The notes beneath the pieces are model-generated. The model was given only the letters and a program-made list of their open reading frames with translations. It had not been told where the DNA came from and made no database searches. Below, in pieces: positions 16,846-27,178 of a DNA stretch of 64,000 bases. The stretch is from the NCBI GenBank assembly GCA_014156375.1, contig RQJH01000007.1, forward strand, positions 24,081 through 88,080, written 5' to 3'. How positions within the stretch are numbered: the first letter of the stretch is position 1; each line of letters opens with the position of its first letter. Source of the stretch: Enterobacteriaceae bacterium 89. Its GTDB lineage: Bacteria > Pseudomonadota > Gammaproteobacteria > Enterobacterales > Enterobacteriaceae. Both the position numbers and the translations under genes were made by a program.

Positions 16846-17747
16846 TATTTCCCCCGTTTTGCGCGTGGATGCGCTTTGTCGTACACCGAAGCAAGGTGTT
16901 GAAAATCAAGATGGGTATAGATTTGGGTGGTGGAGAGATTGGCGTGGCCTAATAGCTCCTGTACGCCTCGCAGGTCGCCGCTGGATTCCAGCATGTGCGT
17001 CGCAAACGAGTGGCGCAGCTTGTGTGGATTGACGTGACTGTTCAGCCCCTGCCTGATGCCCCACTCTGCAAAGCGCTTTTGCACATTGCGCGCTGAAATT
17101 CGCTTACCGAGCTTCGACAGGAACAGCGCATCCTCTTCAGCGCCAAACAGGCCGCGTAAATCAAGCCAGTGCTCAATCCACAGCACCGCGTTACGCCCAA
17201 TGGGCAGGCGACGCTCTTTGCTGCCTTTGCCCATCACCCATACTTCACCCGATTCCAGATCGAGATGCTTAAGATCCAGCCCGACCAGTTCTGAAAGACG
17301 CAGTCCTGCGCCGTACATTACTTCGAGCATCGCCCGGTCGCGTACCGCCAGCGGATCGTTGAGATCGATATCCAGCAGGCGGTTCACATCGTCCACATCG
17401 ATATTTTTCGGCAGATGACGCGGCGCTTTCGGCGCGGAAACGGCTTTCGCCGGATTAGCCGGTAATTCGCCCTGGCTCACCAGCCAGTCGAAGAAACTGC
17501 GCAGCGCAGAGAGCCGCAGTGCGAGGCTGGTTGGGCTTAATCCTTTACGACGACTGCGAACGGCAAAACTTCGCACGCGACTAACGTCACATTGCTGCCA
17601 GCTTTGCACGCCGGTTTCTTCGGCAAAAGCAATGATGGCATCAAGCTGACGTTCGTAGTTGATGAGAGTGATGGGGCTGAGCTGACGTTCTACGCCGAGG
17701 TAGCGCAAAAAACGCTCGATGGGCGCTTTCAGCGGGGAGCCGGTCAT
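16845..17747 (-). CDS. xerC: tyrosine recombinase XerC
   Basis: A 300-residue site-specific recombinase that, with XerD, resolves chromosome dimers at dif and plasmid multimers. The catalytic set is visible: Arg150 (GAGLRLSEL), His242 and Arg245 (HKLRHSF), His268 (LLGHANLS) and Tyr277 (TQIYTH). The N-terminal SAM-like DNA-binding domain covers about residues 1-100. It overlaps the yigA stop by 4 bp. Housekeeping gene at its normal locus, not a phage integrase. Confidence 0.98.
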   Translation of the reverse strand: MTGSPLKAPIERFLRYLGVERQLSPITLINYERQLDAIIAFAEETGVQSWQQCDVSRVRSFAVRSRRKGLSPTSLALRLSALRSFFDWLVSQGELPANPAKAVSAPKAPRHLPKNIDVDDVNRLLDIDLNDPLAVRDRAMLEVMYGAGLRLSELVGLDLKHLDLESGEVWVMGKGSKERRLPIGRNAVLWIEHWLDLRGLFGAEEDALFLSKLGKRISARNVQKRFAEWGIRQGLNSHVNPHKLRHSFATHMLESSGDLRGVQELLGHANLSTTQIYTHLDFQHLASVYDKAHPRAKRGK

Positions 17748-18451
17748 ACGCGCTCGACCCAGCGCTCCAGCAGGCCCGGCAACAGCAGGGAAATTTCCTG
17801 CAGCAGATGCGTGCCCTGCCCGGCATGGTAGTGGTGCGCATCGCGGCTGCTGAACAGCACCACGCCGAGATCGCCGTCGCTGCCCAGCATCGACATCGCC
17901 ACCGAGCCGATGGCTTTGGCTTCTGGCATCACCACCAGCAATTCAGGACCATTCAGGGAGCCGAGATAGTGCCGCTCCTGGCCGAGTCGCTGAATGCGGA
18001 TCGGTTCGAAGGCCTGGCGTGACAGAGCCAGTTGGGTAAATTTGGACGGTGCGCCGATGCGCCAGCGGTCGGCAAACAGCCGTACCGAGGCACCTGCAAG
18101 GCCCAGCTCGCGAGCCCAGCGATGAAAGCGATTCAGCATATCATCGAGGCTTTCTGCCGCCGCGAGCCGCGTTTGCAGCTGCAACAGGCGATAGAACAGG
18201 CTTTCGTTAGCCATCGCCTGTTCCATCAGCTGGGACATGTTCTCTTCCAGCGCCGAAATGTGGTTTCTTGCCCGCGCCATGTGCCATTCGACCAGCGACA
18301 CCGTGCCTCGAACCGGATGCGGGATGCGCATCTGTTCAACCACCGACGCATTGCGGATAAAGAATTCAGGATGTTGCATCAGATAGTCCACCACCGCGCG
18401 ATCGTCCAGCGCGTGAAGCTCCGTCTGCTGCTCTTCCCCTGTCTGTTTCAT
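17744..18451 (-). CDS. yigA: YigA, DUF484 (GAF-like) protein
   Basis: A 235-residue DUF484 protein. An N-terminal helical part with [15 protein letters not shown] is followed by a GAF-like domain (LPLL-type strand [37 protein letters not shown]). Its biochemical function is unknown. ATGA overlaps on both sides (with dapF upstream and xerC downstream) place it in one translational unit. Confidence 0.93.
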   Translation of the reverse strand: MKQTGEEQQTELHALDDRAVVDYLMQHPEFFIRNASVVEQMRIPHPVRGTVSLVEWHMARARNHISALEENMSQLMEQAMANESLFYRLLQLQTRLAAAESLDDMLNRFHRWARELGLAGASVRLFADRWRIGAPSKFTQLALSRQAFEPIRIQRLGQERHYLGSLNGPELLVVMPEAKAIGSVAMSMLGSDGDLGVVLFSSRDAHHYHAGQGTHLLQEISLLLPGLLERWVERV

Positions 18452-19272
18452 AGATGAATAAATCCGTCGTAGACGTGTGCCGCAGGGCCAGTCATAAACA
18501 GCGGTTGGCCCTCTCCTTTCCAGGCGATATCAAGACGCCCGCCTGGCAGTTCCACGCGTACCTCTTCGTCCAGCAGTCCTTGCTGAATGCCCACCGCTAC
18601 TGCAGCACAAGCGCCGCTGCCGCAGGCACGGGTTTCACCGGCACCGCGTTCGTAAACGCGTAAGCGGATATGGTCGCGTTTGACCACCTGCATAAAGCCG
18701 ATGTTGGCTCGCTCCGGAAAACGTTCATGGCTTTCCATCACCGGGCCTAATGTTTCCACCGCGGCGGTATCCACATCATCGACTTGAATAACGCAGTGCG
18801 GGTTACCCATTGAGACTACGCCGCACAATATTGTCTGTTCTGCCGCACGCATAATATAGGTCTTTTCCGCTTTGTTTGCGCGGAACGGGACCTGCGAAGG
18901 ATCGAAGTTGGGCTGGCCCATGTTCACCCGAACCAGCTCGTCATCCGTCACGCTTAATATCATACGGCCGTTGGCCGTACTGACGCGGATATCACGTTTA
19001 TTGGTCAGGCCTTTGATGCGAACAAAGCGGGCAAAACAGCGCGCGCCGTTGCCACACTGAGAGACCTCACTGCCGTCGGCGTTGAAAATACGGTAGTGGA
19101 AATCCAAATCGGGATCGTACGGCGGTTCAACCACCAGCAGCTGATCGAACCCCACACCCAGATGCCTGTCCGCCAGACGGCGGATAAGCTCCGGGGAAAA
19201 GAACACGTTCTGCGTTACCGCATCAACGACCATAAAGTCGTTGCCAAGGCCGTGCATTTTAGAGAACTGCAT
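18448..19272 (-). CDS. dapF: diaminopimelate epimerase
   Basis: A 274-residue cofactor-independent epimerase turning LL-DAP into meso-DAP for lysine and peptidoglycan. The two catalytic cysteines are Cys73 (SQCGNGARC) and Cys217 ([11 protein letters not shown]). The start [13 protein letters not shown] at 19272 is the conserved one; the longer frame adds only four residues. It heads the dapF-yigA-xerC-yigB operon and follows lptM by 36 bp. Confidence 0.98.
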   Translation of the reverse strand: MQFSKMHGLGNDFMVVDAVTQNVFFSPELIRRLADRHLGVGFDQLLVVEPPYDPDLDFHYRIFNADGSEVSQCGNGARCFARFVRIKGLTNKRDIRVSTANGRMILSVTDDELVRVNMGQPNFDPSQVPFRANKAEKTYIMRAAEQTILCGVVSMGNPHCVIQVDDVDTAAVETLGPVMESHERFPERANIGFMQVVKRDHIRLRVYERGAGETRACGSGACAAVAVGIQQGLLDEEVRVELPGGRLDIAWKGEGQPLFMTGPAAHVYDGFIHL

Positions 19273-19308
19273 CATCAACTCCATCCACGCAGAAACAACG
19301 ACTGAGAA

Positions 19309-19512
19309 TTAGTAGTTAACCTGAGTCGGGCCACCGTTGTCACCGCGGTCGTTGCGGGTCGGTTCAGTGCTCTGTATGCCAGGGTCGACCGGTTTGGTTG
19401 GCGGTGCCGCGGTTTTATCTGCCGGCGGGAAGTAAAGCGGCCCTTTCAGACCACAGCCCGTCAGGGTGAACAGCGCAGCCAAAAGGACCAACGGTCCGAA
19501 AATGTTCTTCAT
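19309..19512 (-). CDS. lptM: LptM (YifL) lipoprotein
   Basis: A 67-residue lipoprotein with signal sequence and lipobox LTGC (Cys20), followed by GLKGPLYFPP, the conserved start of the mature YifL family. E. coli LptM assists oxidative maturation of the LPS translocon LptD-LptE at the outer membrane. The remaining Pro/Thr/Asn-rich tail is probably unstructured. Upstream of dapF on the same strand, divergent from cyaY. Confidence 0.92.
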   Translation of the reverse strand: MKNIFGPLVLLAALFTLTGCGLKGPLYFPPADKTAAPPTKPVDPGIQSTEPTRNDRGDNGGPTQVNY

Positions 19513-19621
19513 TCTATAGTGCCTGTAGTTGATGCTTTCTGCTTTCTATCATCGCAGGAGAAGACGTAAAAGCAAGCGTTTAGCGATATACTGTCGCCAT
19601 CACGCAATAATGGGAAAAAAA

Positions 19622-19945
19622 ATGAACGACAGTGAATTCCATCGCCTTGCCGACACACTTTGGCTCACGATTGAAGAGCGTCTCGACGACTGGGACGGCG
19701 ACAGCGATATCGATTGTGAAATCAACGGTGGCGTGCTGACGCTCAGTTTTGAAAACGGCAGCAAAATCATTATTAACCGCCAGGAGCCGCTGCATCAGGT
19801 GTGGCTGGCGACCAAACAGGGCGGCTACCACTTCTCGTTAAAAGAAGACCAATGGGTCTGCGACCGCAGCGGCGAAGAGTTCTGGAATTTACTTGAGCAG
19901 GCCGCCACTCAGCAGGCAGGCGAAGAAGTGAGTTTCCGGGATTAA
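19622..19945 (+). CDS. cyaY: frataxin homologue CyaY
   Basis: A 107-residue frataxin that binds iron and modulates IscS-dependent Fe-S cluster assembly. The first acidic helix ([24 protein letters not shown]) and the conserved strand region [24 protein letters not shown] are clear. The start at 19622 matches the family; upstream in-frame ATGs lack conservation. Divergent from lptM and convergent with cyaA across a REP element. Confidence 0.96.
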   Translation: MNDSEFHRLADTLWLTIEERLDDWDGDSDIDCEINGGVLTLSFENGSKIIINRQEPLHQVWLATKQGGYHFSLKEDQWVCDRSGEEFWNLLEQAATQQAGEEVSFRD

Positions 19946-19952
19946 TCAGGAC

Positions 19953-20029
19953 TGCCGGATGCGGTGTGAACACCTTATCCGGCCTACAAGAACCGTCCTG
20001 CAAGCCGGATAAGCGAAGCGCATCCGGCA
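19953..20029. repeat. paired REP elements (BIME) between cyaY and cyaA
   Basis: Two REP sequences: TGCCGGATGCGG...CCTTATCCGGCCTA (19953-19986) and AAGCCGGATAAGCG...GCATCCGGCA (20001-20029). Both are imperfect palindromes of the enterobacterial REP consensus. The unit sits in a convergent junction, the usual location, and can stabilise or terminate the 3' ends of both transcripts. Confidence 0.85.
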
Positions 20030-20036
20030 CAGACAT

Positions 20037-22583
20037 TCAGGAGAAATACTGCTGCAACAGCGGTGCGGCGGCGTCCTGATTGGCAGGCGTAACGGGCGCA
20101 ATGGCCTGAGTACGGAACGGGATCACCTGAGCGCGGTTATCGGTTTTCACAATCTGATAGAACTGCGGCAGGTTGAAGTTGATAAAGCTTGAGCCGTAGG
20201 TGAAGCGGTCATGCGATGACGAGTAGAAGCGGCTGACGTCGCGCACCAGCTCCTCTTTGCTGCCTTCGCAGTGGTGATACACCTCTGCCCGGTTGCTTTC
20301 ATCAAGAATGTAGATGTTAAAGCCGTTGTCATCGCTGGTGTCTTCGAAGAAGAACTGGATGATCCCTTCACTGGCAAAGCCATCGACCACCGACGGCAGT
20401 TTCACCTGGTTGGTTTCCACCTGCACTGACAGGCCGTGCAGTTTGTTGTGGGAAATTGCGCCGTAGAATTCAATCGCGTTTTCCAGCTTCTGCACGGAAA
20501 CATTCAAACGTTCGAAGAACAGGCCCCAGGTTTGTCCCGCCACGCGCAGCGCTTTAAAGCGCCCGGTTTCCTGACGGGTACTGGAAAGGCGCAAATCAAT
20601 ACATTCCGATACCAGCTGCTGTACGCGGGTGCGGATCAGGCCACGCAAATGCTGGCTGTAGCAGAACACTTCAACACTGTCCGGCGGCGCGGCATCCTGG
20701 TGCATTTTGCCGAGGATGGTTTTCAGCGCTTCAATCATCGCCTGCTCACCGTTGAAATGCAGCGTACGCACTTCGTTCCACGAGTTGCGGTACAGCAGAT
20801 CCACGCTGCCCACCAGGCAATTCTGCTCTTCGCCAAAGCTGAACACGTCGAGTTTACGGAAATCGAAGTGCACAACCTGATTGCGGAACGCTGTGGTCGG
20901 ATCGTATTCCAGGTTGACGATAATCGCCAGATGACGAATTTCGCACGGGCTGTACAACGCTTTTGGCGTAGGTGCCGGCAGGCGCAGCGGGAAGTGATGG
21001 GAGACGTCGGCCACCATCTCCTGCAGCTTCGCCAGATCGGCCACGCCGTTGCCTTTAATAAACAGGCGGGTACGCGAAGTCAGCAGACCGTTAAACCACG
21101 CCCAGGCCACCAGCTTATTCAGGTAACGGTTATATTCCAGCGGCTGATGACTGACTATCGATTCCATGTTCGGCGCACGGTTATACAGATACCAGCCTGT
21201 ACGGTTGGCACGGCCCGGCGGCACATGGATGAAGGTCAGGTTCGGTTCTGAGAGATCCGGAGAAATTTGCGGGTTGACCAGCGTCACTTTGCCCGGCAGC
21301 GCTTCAAAAGCTGCGTATAGTTTGCGGGTCAGCACGCCGATGTCCTGCGGGCTGGCGGAAACGCTCAGGTTGTTGCGGCGGGCGAAGCGGATCAGATTAC
21401 GATAGCTCTGCATCATCGCATCGAGCAGCTCGTTGTGCGCTTTGCGCACTTCATCAATTTTCCAGTTCGCGCGATTATCGAGAATGGCCAGGCGCTCTTC
21501 GCTCCAGCCCCACTCTTTCACCAGCTGGCCGACCACTTCGCGTCGCCAGCCCACGCAGGCGCGCTCGCGGCTGAGTTTTTCGCAGACTTTCAGATAGAAA
21601 CAGCGACGCACCAGATCCAGGCGGGTGGTGTCGTCAATGGCCAGCAGATAATTGGTGACGCGCTCCAGCATCATGCAGTACGGGTCGAGACCGAAAGAAA
21701 CGATCTCGCCGTCGTGCAAACGCTGTTTGATGTCTTTTGCCAGCAGGCTGGTGTTGGGATATTCCCAGGAATAGGCTTCGAGCAGCAGGGTTTTCAGCAC
21801 GGCCTTGTAGGGCGAATCGATGCTTTTATACAGCTGCCACAGACTGGCGCCGAAGTACTCTTCAGCGGAGAGCGAGCTCATCCCGCCGAGATCGAGCCAT
21901 TCGTTTGGCGTGAGTACGCCCTGCGCATAGAGCTTCATGACGTAGTCGTCGTAATGCTCTTCTTCTTCGCACGGCACCATATTCCACAGAATACGCTTAC
22001 CGGCCAGGCGCACGGCGGTACGATAAAATTCGTCGAGCAGCAAAATATGCTGCGTTGAGCCACAGTCTTCCCCACCCAGACTGCCGCTTTCGTTATGGCG
22101 GAAACGGTTTTCGTCGATCAGGAAGAAGCTGACTTCTACCCCCAGCGACGCAGCCCAGCTCTCCAGCAGGCTGCATTTACGCTGCAGCAGCTGACGCTCT
22201 TCGTTATCCAGCCACGCCTGATGGCAAACCCAGATATCGAGATCGGAAGAACAGCTTTGACCTACCGATGAGGTACTGCCCATAGAGTAAACGCCGGTGA
22301 TCGGCAGTTCGCCCTTGGCCGTCGCCTGCGGCGGCATACCGCGATGCAGTTCGAGTTCGTCGAGGTAGTGACGTTGGGTTTCATCAGGCGTGTAGAGGCA
22401 GATGCCTTTGGGAACATTACCGTCAAGGTAACCCGGCATCAGCGGATGATGATAGTGAAGCAATGTCGGCAGTAGACTGTAGACCTGCTGAAAAGCGGGC
22501 CCCATGGCAGCAAGCGCGCGATCCACACGCAATTGATTGATGGCATCCAGTCTCTGTTTCAGTGTCTCAATATAGAGGTACAA
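20037..22583 (-). CDS. cyaA: adenylate cyclase class I
   Basis: An 848-residue class I adenylate cyclase that makes cAMP from ATP. The N-terminal catalytic half has the nucleotidyltransferase signature [17 protein letters not shown] (GS followed by DxD). The C-terminal half is the glucose-responsive regulatory part acted on by EIIA-Glc. Translation begins at a TTG (22581-22583) as in E. coli, with sequence [18 protein letters not shown]; this weak start limits expression. A CRP site lies upstream. It ends LLQQYFS next to the REP pair. Confidence 0.97.
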   Translation of the reverse strand: MYLYIETLKQRLDAINQLRVDRALAAMGPAFQQVYSLLPTLLHYHHPLMPGYLDGNVPKGICLYTPDETQRHYLDELELHRGMPPQATAKGELPITGVYSMGSTSSVGQSCSSDLDIWVCHQAWLDNEERQLLQRKCSLLESWAASLGVEVSFFLIDENRFRHNESGSLGGEDCGSTQHILLLDEFYRTAVRLAGKRILWNMVPCEEEEHYDDYVMKLYAQGVLTPNEWLDLGGMSSLSAEEYFGASLWQLYKSIDSPYKAVLKTLLLEAYSWEYPNTSLLAKDIKQRLHDGEIVSFGLDPYCMMLERVTNYLLAIDDTTRLDLVRRCFYLKVCEKLSRERACVGWRREVVGQLVKEWGWSEERLAILDNRANWKIDEVRKAHNELLDAMMQSYRNLIRFARRNNLSVSASPQDIGVLTRKLYAAFEALPGKVTLVNPQISPDLSEPNLTFIHVPPGRANRTGWYLYNRAPNMESIVSHQPLEYNRYLNKLVAWAWFNGLLTSRTRLFIKGNGVADLAKLQEMVADVSHHFPLRLPAPTPKALYSPCEIRHLAIIVNLEYDPTTAFRNQVVHFDFRKLDVFSFGEEQNCLVGSVDLLYRNSWNEVRTLHFNGEQAMIEALKTILGKMHQDAAPPDSVEVFCYSQHLRGLIRTRVQQLVSECIDLRLSSTRQETGRFKALRVAGQTWGLFFERLNVSVQKLENAIEFYGAISHNKLHGLSVQVETNQVKLPSVVDGFASEGIIQFFFEDTSDDNGFNIYILDESNRAEVYHHCEGSKEELVRDVSRFYSSSHDRFTYGSSFINFNLPQFYQIVKTDNRAQVIPFRTQAIAPVTPANQDAAAPLLQQYFS

Positions 22584-22905
22584 GACATATCGCCTGATGT
22601 TAAAACCCGATGTGCCGCATAGGCCACGGGGTTTTTTAGAATTTCAACAAGAACCGCTACCGTTTGTCGCCATAAGCGTGGGTGGTGCGGGCTAACAAAC
22701 GGTTTAAAACGTGATCAATTTAACACCTTGCCGTTTGACCGTAAAGAAAGTTGCGCTACAGATAAGTTTAGCACCGTTTAAGGGCTGTAAAATCTTCAAC
22801 ACGCCCGCATCGGCTGATTTATGGATTTTCAGAAAAACTCGAAAACTAACATCCTTATAGCAACAATGTTAGGATGGCTGGCGGACGATAACGACGGTAA
22901 CAAGC
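22584..22905. promoter_or_regulatory. cyaA-hemC divergent regulatory region
   Basis: 322 bp between two divergent starts. It holds the cyaA CRP site (22710-22725) and must contain the cyaA and hemC promoters, which I could not resolve base by base. No small gene was supported. Confidence 0.6.
22710..22725 (-). promoter_or_regulatory. CRP-cAMP site of cyaA
   Basis: On the cyaA strand TGTTA-AATTGA-TCACG fits TGTGA-N6-TCACA, and its surroundings closely resemble the E. coli cyaA P2 region where CRP represses. It would give negative feedback of cAMP on its own synthesis. Confidence 0.75.
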
Positions 22906-23847
22906 ATGTTAGACAAAGTTTTAAGAATTGCCACACGGCAAAGTCCCCTTGCGTTATGGCAGGCACATTATGTGAAAGACCGCCTGATGGCGTGCCATCC
23001 CGGGCTTCAGGTTGAGCTGGTGCCGATGGTGACGCGGGGCGATGTGATCCTCGATACGCCGCTGGCGAAAGTGGGCGGAAAAGGGCTTTTTGTCAAAGAG
23101 CTGGAGCTCGCGCTGCTGGAAAACCGCGCCGATATCGCCGTGCATTCAATGAAGGATGTGCCCGTGGATTTCCCGGCGGGATTAGGGCTGACGACCATTT
23201 GCGAACGTGAAGATCCGCGTGATGCGTTCGTCTCTAATCACTATGAATCCCTTGATGCGTTGCCAGCTGGCAGCGTGGTTGGCACGTCAAGTTTACGCCG
23301 CCAGTGCCAGATTGCCGCCGAAAGACCGGACTTAGAGATCCGCTCCCTGCGCGGTAACGTCGGCACGCGCCTGAGCAAGCTGGATAACGGCGATTACGAC
23401 GCTATTATTCTGGCTGTTGCCGGGCTCAAGCGTCTGGGCCTCGAATCCCGAATTCGCCTTGCGCTCTCCCCTGAACAATCTTTACCTGCCGTTGGCCAGG
23501 GTGCGGTCGGCATTGAGTGCCGTCTGGATGACGATTTCACTCGTGAGCTGCTTGCACCGCTGAACCATACGGACACCGCCGTACGCGTTATCGCCGAGCG
23601 TGCGATGAATACTCGTCTCGAAGGTGGCTGCCAGGTTCCTATTGGCAGCTATGCTGAATTAAGCAACGGTGAAATCTGGTTACGCGCGCTGGTCGGCGCG
23701 CCAGACGGCAGCCAGATGGTGCGCGGCGAACGCCGTGGCCCTGCCGCAGATGCCGAAAAACTTGGTATTTCACTGGCCGAAGAGCTGCTCGACAACGGCG
23801 CTCGTGAAATTCTCGCAGAAGTGTACAACGGAGAAGCTCCTGAATGA
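22906..23847 (+). CDS. hemC: porphobilinogen deaminase (hydroxymethylbilane synthase)
   Basis: A 313-residue cytosolic enzyme joining four porphobilinogens to hydroxymethylbilane in haem and sirohaem synthesis. The dipyrromethane cofactor attaches to Cys242 (LEGGCQVP). Arg/Asp residues of the active site lie in HSMKDVP and [10 protein letters not shown]. First gene of hemCDXY; overlaps hemD by ATGA. Divergent from cyaA as in E. coli. Confidence 0.98.
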   Translation: MLDKVLRIATRQSPLALWQAHYVKDRLMACHPGLQVELVPMVTRGDVILDTPLAKVGGKGLFVKELELALLENRADIAVHSMKDVPVDFPAGLGLTTICEREDPRDAFVSNHYESLDALPAGSVVGTSSLRRQCQIAAERPDLEIRSLRGNVGTRLSKLDNGDYDAIILAVAGLKRLGLESRIRLALSPEQSLPAVGQGAVGIECRLDDDFTRELLAPLNHTDTAVRVIAERAMNTRLEGGCQVPIGSYAELSNGEIWLRALVGAPDGSQMVRGERRGPAADAEKLGISLAEELLDNGAREILAEVYNGEAPE

Positions 23848-24584
23848 GTATTCTGGTCACTCGCCCCTCTCCTCAGGGAGAAGAACTGGTCAGCCGCCTG
23901 CGCGCGCTGGGGCGAGAGGCCTGGAGCTTTCCACTGATTGAATTTTCCCCCGGTCGCGAGCTGCTTCAGCTACCGGAACGTCTGGCCGCATTAGGCGAAA
24001 ATGATCTGCTTTTTGCCCTGTCGCAGCACGCGGTGGAATTCGCCGATGCGCAGCTGCAACAGCAGCACCAACGGTGGCCGCAGGCACCGGGCTACTTCGC
24101 CATCGGCCGCACGACGGCGCTGGCCTTACATAAAGTCAGCCATCGCGAAGTTCGCTACCCGCTGGATCGGGAAATCAGCGAAGTCTTGCTACAATTACCT
24201 GAATTACAAAACATTGCCGGCAAGAATGCGCTGATTTTGCGCGGGAATGGCGGGCGGGAATATCTGGGCGAAACCTTGCTCAGCCGGGGAGCGAACATCA
24301 CATTTTGTGAATGTTATCAACGCAGTAACCGTCACTACGACGGTGCTGAAGAGGCCATGCGCTGGCAATCACGCGGCGTCACCACGCTGGTGGTGACCAG
24401 CGGCGAAATGCTACAACAGCTTTGGTCGCTGATCCCCGAATGGTATCGCGACAGTTGGCTGTTACATTGCGAGGTGCTGCTGGTCAGCGAGCGCCTTGCC
24501 CTTCAGGCTCGGGAGCTGGGCTGGCGGAATATCAGGATAGCCGATGGCGCGGACAACGATGCGCTGCTGCGTGCTTTACAATAA
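23844..24584 (+). CDS. hemD: uroporphyrinogen-III synthase
   Basis: A 246-residue enzyme that closes hydroxymethylbilane with D-ring inversion to uroporphyrinogen III. The family is poorly conserved, but the start [19 protein letters not shown] and the region [12 protein letters not shown] are typical. Overlaps the hemC stop by 4 bp, giving coupled translation, and precedes hemX by about 20 bp. Confidence 0.95.
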   Translation: MSILVTRPSPQGEELVSRLRALGREAWSFPLIEFSPGRELLQLPERLAALGENDLLFALSQHAVEFADAQLQQQHQRWPQAPGYFAIGRTTALALHKVSHREVRYPLDREISEVLLQLPELQNIAGKNALILRGNGGREYLGETLLSRGANITFCECYQRSNRHYDGAEEAMRWQSRGVTTLVVTSGEMLQQLWSLIPEWYRDSWLLHCEVLLVSERLALQARELGWRNIRIADGADNDALLRALQ

Positions 24585-24605
24585 CTCTCAACATTGGAAG
24601 CCATA

Positions 24606-25802
24606 ATGACGGAACAAAAAGAGAACTCCGCCGTGGTTGAAGAGACCAGGGAGGCCGTGGATATCACGCCACAGCCGGAGAATGCTGAAAAGAAAAGCGC
24701 TGAGAAAAAAAGCGGCAGCAGTAAAACCCCGCTGATCCTGAGCGTGGTGGCGATCGCCATCGCTTTGGCCGCAGGCGTGAGCCTGTACGGCGTAGTGAAA
24801 CAGCAGGGTGCCAATCAAACCACCGCCAGCGACGCGTTAGTCAATCAGCTCACCGCGCTGCAAAAGGCGCAAGAATCACAGAAAAGTGAGCTGGAAGGCG
24901 TGATTAAACAGCAGGCCGATCAGCTGGCTGCCGCTAAGCATCAGCAGGATGCGCTGAACAAACAGCTCGATGAGCTGCAGCAAAAAGTCGCCACCATTTC
25001 CGGCAGCGATGCCAAAACCTGGCTGCTGGCGCAGGCTGATTTTCTCGTCAAGCTGGCAGGCCGTAAGCTGTGGAGCGATCAGGACGTAACCACTGCCGCA
25101 GCTCTGTTGAAAAGCGCAGATGCCAGCCTGGCCGATATGAACGACCCGAGCCTGATTGGCGCTCGTCGTGCGATCACCGATGATATCGCCAGCCTGTCTG
25201 GCGTAGCCCAGGTGGACTACGACGGCATTATTCTGAAGGTCAATCAGCTCTCCAACCAGATTGATAACCTCCGTCTGGCCGACAACAACGATGACGACTC
25301 CCCGATGGACAGCGACGACACCGAGCTTTCCAGTTCTCTGAGCGAGTGGCGCGTCAATCTGCAAAAGAGCTGGCAGAACTTTATGGACAGCTTCATTACC
25401 ATTCGCCGTCGTGATGAAACAGCCGTGCCGCTGCTCGCGCCGAATCAGGATGTTTATCTGCGTGAAAACATTCGCTCCCGCCTGTTAGTGGCGGCTCAGG
25501 CCGTACCGCGTCATCAGGAACAAACCTACAAACAGGCGCTGGATAACGTCTCGACGTGGGTGCGTGCGTACTACGACACCGATGATGCCACCACCAAAGC
25601 GTTCCTTGATGAGCTGGACAAGCTGAGCCAGCAAAACATCAATATGGACGTGCCGGATACCCTGCAAAGCCAGGCGATTCTGGAAAAGCTGATGCAGACT
25701 CGCGTGCGCAATCTGCTGGCGCAGCCGTCCGTTGCGGCGACAGCCACTGAGGCAGCTCCTCAGGCTGAAACGCCAGCTGCCGCCGCCACGCAGGGAGAAT
25801 AA
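24606..25802 (+). CDS. hemX: HemX, membrane-anchored uroporphyrinogen-locus protein
   Basis: A 398-residue protein: about 40 charged cytoplasmic residues, one membrane helix ([20 protein letters not shown]), then a long coiled coil rich in Gln/Lys/Leu and a helical periplasmic domain ([20 protein letters not shown] is the conserved core). Sometimes labelled uroporphyrinogen methyltransferase, but it lacks that enzyme's motifs; the role is unknown. The start at 24606 (MTEQKENS) matches E. coli; the earlier ATG at 24594 does not. The C terminus is Ala/Glu-rich and variable. Confidence 0.93.
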   Translation: MTEQKENSAVVEETREAVDITPQPENAEKKSAEKKSGSSKTPLILSVVAIAIALAAGVSLYGVVKQQGANQTTASDALVNQLTALQKAQESQKSELEGVIKQQADQLAAAKHQQDALNKQLDELQQKVATISGSDAKTWLLAQADFLVKLAGRKLWSDQDVTTAAALLKSADASLADMNDPSLIGARRAITDDIASLSGVAQVDYDGIILKVNQLSNQIDNLRLADNNDDDSPMDSDDTELSSSLSEWRVNLQKSWQNFMDSFITIRRRDETAVPLLAPNQDVYLRENIRSRLLVAAQAVPRHQEQTYKQALDNVSTWVRAYYDTDDATTKAFLDELDKLSQQNINMDVPDTLQSQAILEKLMQTRVRNLLAQPSVAATATEAAPQAETPAAAATQGE

Positions 25803-25804
25803 GC

Positions 25805-27001
25805 ATGATCAAAGTGTTACTGCTTTTCGCATTGCTGATTGCCGGGATCGTCGTCGGCCCGATCGTTGCGGGCCACCAGGGCTACGTGTTGATCCAGACC
25901 GATAACTACAATATCGAAACCAGCGTGACCGGCCTTGTGATCATTCTGATCCTGACGATGGTGGTGCTGTTTGCTATTGAATGGCTGCTGCGCCGTATTT
26001 TCCGCACCGGTGCCCACACCCGCGGATGGTTCGTGGGTCGTAAGCGTCGCCGTGCCCGTAAGCAGACCGAACAAGCGCTGCTGAAGCTTGCCGAAGGTGA
26101 TTACCAGCAGGTTGAGAAGCTGATGGCAAAGAATGCCGATCATGCTGAACAGCCGGTGGTGAACTATCTGCTTGCTGCCGAAGCTGCGCAGCAACGCGGC
26201 GATGAGATGCGTGCAAACCAGCATCTGGAACGCGCTGCCGAAAACGCCGGCAACGATCTGATCCCGGTGGAAATCACCCGCGTTCGTTTGCAGCTCGCCC
26301 GTAATGAAGATCACGCGGCGCGCCACGGCGTGGATAAACTGCTGGAGATCGCTCCGCGCCACCCGGAAGTACTGCGTCTGGCGGAACAGGCGTATATCCG
26401 CACCGGCGCGTGGAGTTCACTGCTCGACATTCTTCCTTCAATGGCGAAAGCCAACGTCAGCGATGAAGCTCATCGTAACGCTCTTGAACAGCAGGCGTGG
26501 ATTGGCCTGATGGATCAGGCTCGTGCCAACGAGGGCAGCGATGGCCTGCGTGAATGGTGGAAGAACCAAAGCCGCAAAACGCGCCAACAGGTGGCGCTGC
26601 AGGTGGCAATGGCGGATCACCTTATCGAATGTGACGATCATGACACCGCACAACAGGTCATCATTGATGGCCTGAAACGCCAGTATGACGATCGTCTGCT
26701 GTTGCCGATTCCACGCATGAAAACCAGCAATCCGGAGCAGCTGGAAAAGGTCCTGCGCCAGCAAATCAAAAGCGTCGGCGATCGCCCACTGCTGTGGAGC
26801 ACCCTTGGCCAGTCGCTGATGAAACACGGCGAATGGCAGGAAGCTACCGTGGCGTTCCGTGCCGCGCTGAAGCAGCGTCCGGATGCCTTTGACTACGCGT
26901 GGCTTGCCGATGCGCTGGACAGGCTGCATCAGCCGGAAGAAGCCGCAGCAATGCGCCGCGACGGGCTGCTGCTGACACTGCAAAACAACCCGCCATCCTG
27001 A
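25805..27001 (+). CDS. hemY: HemY, TPR-containing haem-locus membrane protein
   Basis: A 398-residue protein with two N-terminal membrane helices (KVLLLFALLIAGIVVGPIVAG and LVIILILTMVVLFAIEWLL), a basic cytoplasmic stretch GRKRRRARKQTEQAL, then tetratricopeptide-like helical repeats up to RDGLLLTLQNN. E. coli HemY is linked to late protohaem handling; it is not the Bacillus protoporphyrinogen oxidase of the same name. Two base pairs separate it from hemX, and a strong terminator follows. Confidence 0.95.
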   Translation: MIKVLLLFALLIAGIVVGPIVAGHQGYVLIQTDNYNIETSVTGLVIILILTMVVLFAIEWLLRRIFRTGAHTRGWFVGRKRRRARKQTEQALLKLAEGDYQQVEKLMAKNADHAEQPVVNYLLAAEAAQQRGDEMRANQHLERAAENAGNDLIPVEITRVRLQLARNEDHAARHGVDKLLEIAPRHPEVLRLAEQAYIRTGAWSSLLDILPSMAKANVSDEAHRNALEQQAWIGLMDQARANEGSDGLREWWKNQSRKTRQQVALQVAMADHLIECDDHDTAQQVIIDGLKRQYDDRLLLPIPRMKTSNPEQLEKVLRQQIKSVGDRPLLWSTLGQSLMKHGEWQEATVAFRAALKQRPDAFDYAWLADALDRLHQPEEAAAMRRDGLLLTLQNNPPS

Positions 27002-27020
27002 GCGGATTGATGTTCGTCAC

Positions 27021-27049
27021 AAGGGGCCCTTCGGCCCCTTTCTTTTTTT
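27021..27049 (+). terminator. hemCDXY operon terminator
   Basis: Stem AAGGGGCC / GGCCCCTT with a 4-base loop (CTTC) followed by TCTTTTTTT, 20 bp after the hemY stop. Confidence 0.9.
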
Positions 27050-27178
27050 AAGACCCTGTGCCAGAGTTTCTGCTCTGACTTTGCACGGATTTTCCAATGT
27101 AACGACTCTTCAGCACTGACCGTTTTTTCACTCACGCGCAACGCCGCGTGGATAAGGTATTGCTGGAGATCGTCTCTC

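Noticed and set aside
16845..17747. Tyrosine recombinase as a sign of an integrated element
   Set aside because: It is the housekeeping XerC in its conserved dapF-yigA-xerC-yigB context, with no att repeats nearby.
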